NCBI GenBank assembly: GCA_964443885.1
Contig: CAYUES010000007.1
Span: 1-33,304 of the forward strand
Direction of reading: 5' to 3'
Source of the DNA: OMIS01 sp964443885
Lineage (GTDB): Bacteria > Patescibacteriota > Microgenomatia > UBA1400 > PJMF01
Length of the DNA stretch: 33,304 nucleotides
This document shows positions 31,460-33,304 of the stretch, piece after piece. Positions within the stretch are counted from its first letter, which is position 1; the number at the start of each line of letters is the position of its first letter. Made by a program: the position numbers and the translations under genes. The notes under the pieces were generated by a model that was not told the origin of the DNA, searched no databases, and saw only the letters and a list, made by a program, of their open reading frames with translations.

Positions 31460-31514
31460 TTGAATAACTAAAATATAAAAAGCAACAACCCTCTCTAAAC
31501 CGGAGGGTTTTTTT
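31446..31514 (+). terminator. Attenuator: competing antiterminator and intrinsic terminator
   Basis: GGGTTGGTGC (31446-31455) pairs with GCAACAACCC (31482-31491) in 9 of 10 positions, forming the antiterminator. The terminator stem AACCCTC (31487-31493) with GAGGGTT (31503-31509) shares AACCC with it and is followed by seven T (31508-31514). Upstream CCTCC (31426-31430) can pair with the G-rich stretch at 31440-31448 as a pause-type hairpin. Full translation of the leader peptide favours termination; stalling favours read-through into the three downstream genes. Confidence 0.75.
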
Positions 31515-31551
31515 GTGAGTAAAAATAGTAGTAATTATTAAAAGGAGATTT

Positions 31552-31740
31552 ATGAATCGAAGTGAAGCACCAAGAGGTTCAAAAGAGACTTCTGGAAGTT
31601 CTATAAATGAAACTAGACCTGCCGTTGAACAAAGAGTATCAGCACAAGATGTAAGTTTGTATGCGTTTTACATACAGGCAGGACTAACACATGAAGAAGT
31701 ACTAAACCGCGTAGCAAAACAAGCATCACAAAGAAAGTAA
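31552..31740 (+). CDS. Small protein of unknown function (62 residues), first gene under the attenuator
   Basis: A hydrophilic protein: residues 1-30 are Ser/Thr/Glu/Arg-rich and probably disordered, residues 31-60 helical (DVSLYAFYIQAGLTHEEVLN). No membrane segment, Cys or known motif. AAAGGAGA lies about 5 bases before the ATG, one of the few strong ribosome sites in the window. Two bases separate its stop from the next ATG. It follows the attenuator terminator by 37 bases and so is the first gene it controls. I do not recognise the family. Confidence 0.7.
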   Translation: MNRSEAPRGSKETSGSSINETRPAVEQRVSAQDVSLYAFYIQAGLTHEEVLNRVAKQASQRK

Positions 31741-31742
31741 TT

Positions 31743-32135
31743 ATGAAAGAATTTAGTGAAAGTGAAAAATTAGAAGCTCTGTATTCTAATAAGAAGATGA
31801 TTTCTGCAGATGCAGCTTTATTTACTGCAATTCAAGAAATGCTAAATCCAGAACATGAAATGTACGAAATATATAATGAAGATGGGATGTTTGACCCTAA
31901 TCCAGTATTTTTAGAAAGCCCACATGGCTTAATTGAAGCAGCTATTAAGGAATTGGAAAGGGGGATAAATACTGAGTTAGCGCATCTAAAAAGTAATGTG
32001 GATGATACAACCGATCATCAGACTCATAAGGAAAGAGTTTCTAAGTTGGGGGAGTTTTTAGAAGATGACACCGATTTCTATGGAGATTGGCGTTCTCAGG
32101 TAGCAGCTCGATCACTGCGCAGAGGACAGTGGTAA
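31743..32135 (+). CDS. Acidic protein of unknown function (130 residues)
   Basis: A soluble, acidic, mostly helical protein (EKLEALYSNKKMISADAALFTAIQ, split here by prediction into two helices; later LIEAAIKELERGI). A central acidic, aromatic loop (about 38-60) contains EMYEIYNEDGMFDP, and the C-terminus is basic (RSLRRGQW). No recognised family or catalytic motif. Second of three genes spaced 2 and 1 bases apart, certainly co-transcribed. Composition is AT-rich compared with housekeeping genes here. Confidence 0.7.
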   Translation: MKEFSESEKLEALYSNKKMISADAALFTAIQEMLNPEHEMYEIYNEDGMFDPNPVFLESPHGLIEAAIKELERGINTELAHLKSNVDDTTDHQTHKERVSKLGEFLEDDTDFYGDWRSQVAARSLRRGQW

Positions 32136-32136
32136 T

Positions 32137-32463
32137 ATGGAAACACATACTTTTGCACCTCAACGAGAACTTGACGTAGTTGGACATCTGTCAGTACCTG
32201 AGCTTGGTCCATCTATATTTAAAGTTATTTATTTGTATGCAACCGGTTTGAAAACAACTGATGAAATTAAAATCGCTAGCATTAGATCCCTAGAAGATCC
32301 TTCTTATCCTGATGCGACAGCATTGATTATTCACTATGTGCTTGAGGCTTTACTTGAAGCATACGCAGAAGTCGAGTCTATCATCATCAGTGGAACAATT
32401 TGCAGCGCACATGCAATTTTGTTGAAAAAGCTCAATGAAATTTTAGCCAGCCGCTCAATCTAG
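32137..32463 (+). CDS. Protein of unknown function (108 residues)
   Basis: The third gene of the operon, starting 1 base after the previous stop. Secondary structure looks helical: SIFKVIYLYATGL, then a long amphipathic stretch around LIIHYVLEALLEAYAEVESI and a final helix (AHAILLKKLNEIL). It could pack as a small helical bundle or bind a partner; no motif identifies it. The stop overlaps the recJ stop on the other strand by 4 bases (32460-32463), so nothing further downstream can belong to this operon. Confidence 0.7.
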   Translation: METHTFAPQRELDVVGHLSVPELGPSIFKVIYLYATGLKTTDEIKIASIRSLEDPSYPDATALIIHYVLEALLEAYAEVESIIISGTICSAHAILLKKLNEILASRSI

Positions 32464-33304
32464 GAAATTTGCAGATCCTTCACCACCACTTGCATTTTTT
32501 TTCTGCCCTTCCAACTTGAGCACTCCATCATGCCAGCACACTCCACGATCTGGCCGACCTGGAGTTGCGCTTCCATCGCTCCCTTACGCCACCACAAACC
32601 CTCAATTGGATCACAGGAAAAATCTTCAGGCTCAAATAAAATTTTGAGGTGTTTGCTATCTTTGCCCATCGCTTGTTTACTGACAATTCTGACTTTGCCA
32701 AATGAGAAAAATGGCTTGGGATTTTCACTGCCAAATGGTGCAAATTGGTCGAGTGCCGCACAGACTTCTTCGTTGACCATTTCGAGCGGCAGCTCACACT
32801 CCAGCAGCAAGGTTGGAATTAATAACTCTTTTGTAATTGTTTTCTTGGCCATCTCAAACAACTTTGATTTAAAAACTTCCAGTTTCTCGTGAGTTAAACT
32901 AAAGCCACCAGCCATCGGATGGCCCCCCACTTCTGTTAGTTCTTCGCGAACACTGCGCAGCAACTCGGTGACATTGACGCCTTTGATTGAACGAGCCGAA
33001 CCTTTAATCCCTTTTTCACTGATACTCATTACCAGAGCGGGTTTAGAAAATCGCTCGGCCAACCTGCCCGCAATCAAGCCAATCACCCCTTCATGAAAGT
33101 TAGGGCTATGTGCAATAATGACCGATTCTTCAACTTGAATCGAGACTTGGGCCACTGCTTCGTTAAATTGATCGACGGTGATATCTTGGCGCTGAATATT
33201 GGTTTCACCTAAAGTCCCAGCCAAAATTGCTGCTCGCTCAGGATTGCGGGTGCAGAGCAGTCGCAAAGCATCCATGCCATGTGCTAGCCGACCCATTGCA
33301 TTAA
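32460..33304 (-). CDS. recJ: Single-stranded-DNA exonuclease RecJ, C-terminal part (5' partial)
   Basis: About 281 codons of the C-terminal half; the N-terminal DHH catalytic domain lies beyond the window end. The frame runs off at 33304 reading NAMGRLAHGMDA, the NAxGRL motif of RecJ. FHEGVIGLIAGRLAERF, KGSARSIKG and the DHHA1 signature GGHPMAGGFS follow, then an OB-fold with FAPFGSENPKP, which ends the protein. RecJ degrades single-stranded DNA 5' to 3' in recombination and mismatch repair. The internal ATG at 33296 is not the true start. Confidence 0.93.
   Translation of the reverse strand, partial: NAMGRLAHGMDALRLLCTRNPERAAILAGTLGETNIQRQDITVDQFNEAVAQVSIQVEESVIIAHSPNFHEGVIGLIAGRLAERFSKPALVMSISEKGIKGSARSIKGVNVTELLRSVREELTEVGGHPMAGGFSLTHEKLEVFKSKLFEMAKKTITKELLIPTLLLECELPLEMVNEEVCAALDQFAPFGSENPKPFFSFGKVRIVSKQAMGKDSKHLKILFEPEDFSCDPIEGLWWRKGAMEAQLQVGQIVECAGMMECSSWKGRKKMQVVVKDLQIS

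Noticed and set aside
1..33304. CRISPR arrays, insertion sequences, rRNA genes
   Set aside because: No regularly spaced repeats, transposase motifs or rRNA-like stretches were seen on either strand.

Overview
The window looks like a chromosomal segment of a bacterium with a small, tightly packed genome. The best guess is a Patescibacteria (candidate phyla radiation, Microgenomates-like) lineage. That guess rests on many short, tightly spaced genes, reduced versions of housekeeping proteins (a DnaX without its zinc module, an AspRS without the bacterial GAD insertion, a YbeY ending at its last motif), membrane proteins of unknown function, and a GT-C/GtrA/GDP-sugar cluster. It is inference; no rRNA is present to settle it. 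A 10-N gap at 30751-30760 shows that the sequence is scaffolded.

Region by region. 1-3.7 kb: tail of an unknown gene, a HAD phosphatase-Nudix pair, a PIF1-type helicase with an N-terminal membrane segment, and trmD. 3.7-11.7 kb: an anchored unknown protein, gltX, two unknown genes, ybeY, dnaX, ybaB, rdgB and an M29 aminopeptidase, all on the plus strand. 11.7-18 kb: a twin-arginine-type HExxH protein, a class I fructose-bisphosphate aldolase, an alpha-glucan phosphorylase and a GT-C glycosyltransferase. 18-19.4 kb: a sensorless histidine kinase and an OmpR-type regulator, convergent and overlapping. 19.5-20.3 kb: tRNA-Gln(CUG) followed by an AT-rich Fic/Doc toxin module. 20.3-28.4 kb: a minus-strand cluster for surface glycans (UDP-sugar dehydrogenase, GDP-rhamnose enzymes, two GT2 enzymes, two GT-C enzymes). 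28.5-30.9 kb: a D,D-carboxypeptidase and aspS. 30.9-31.55 kb: a 636-base non-coding region holding two divergent regulatory RNAs. 31.55-32.46 kb: three unknown small genes. 32.46 kb to the end: the C-terminal part of recJ.

The most striking part is 31.1-32.46 kb. Toward aspS runs a compact T-box leader, with a GAC specifier candidate, a UGGC bulge matching the G73 expected of tRNA-Asp, and mutually exclusive antiterminator and terminator. The other way, from a perfect-consensus promoter, runs a 23-codon leader peptide with six consecutive Val/Ile/Leu codons. Its last codons form one arm of an antiterminator that competes with an intrinsic terminator. This is the layout of ilv-type ribosome-mediated attenuation, but it controls three small genes of unknown function rather than branched-chain biosynthesis genes.

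A second theme is promoter position. Many genes have a -10 box (often TGnTAtnnT) only 6-11 bases before the start codon, which predicts leaderless or nearly leaderless mRNAs. Other genes (ybaB, aspS, the HAD gene, gmd, the first of the three unknown genes) keep a clear Shine-Dalgarno sequence.
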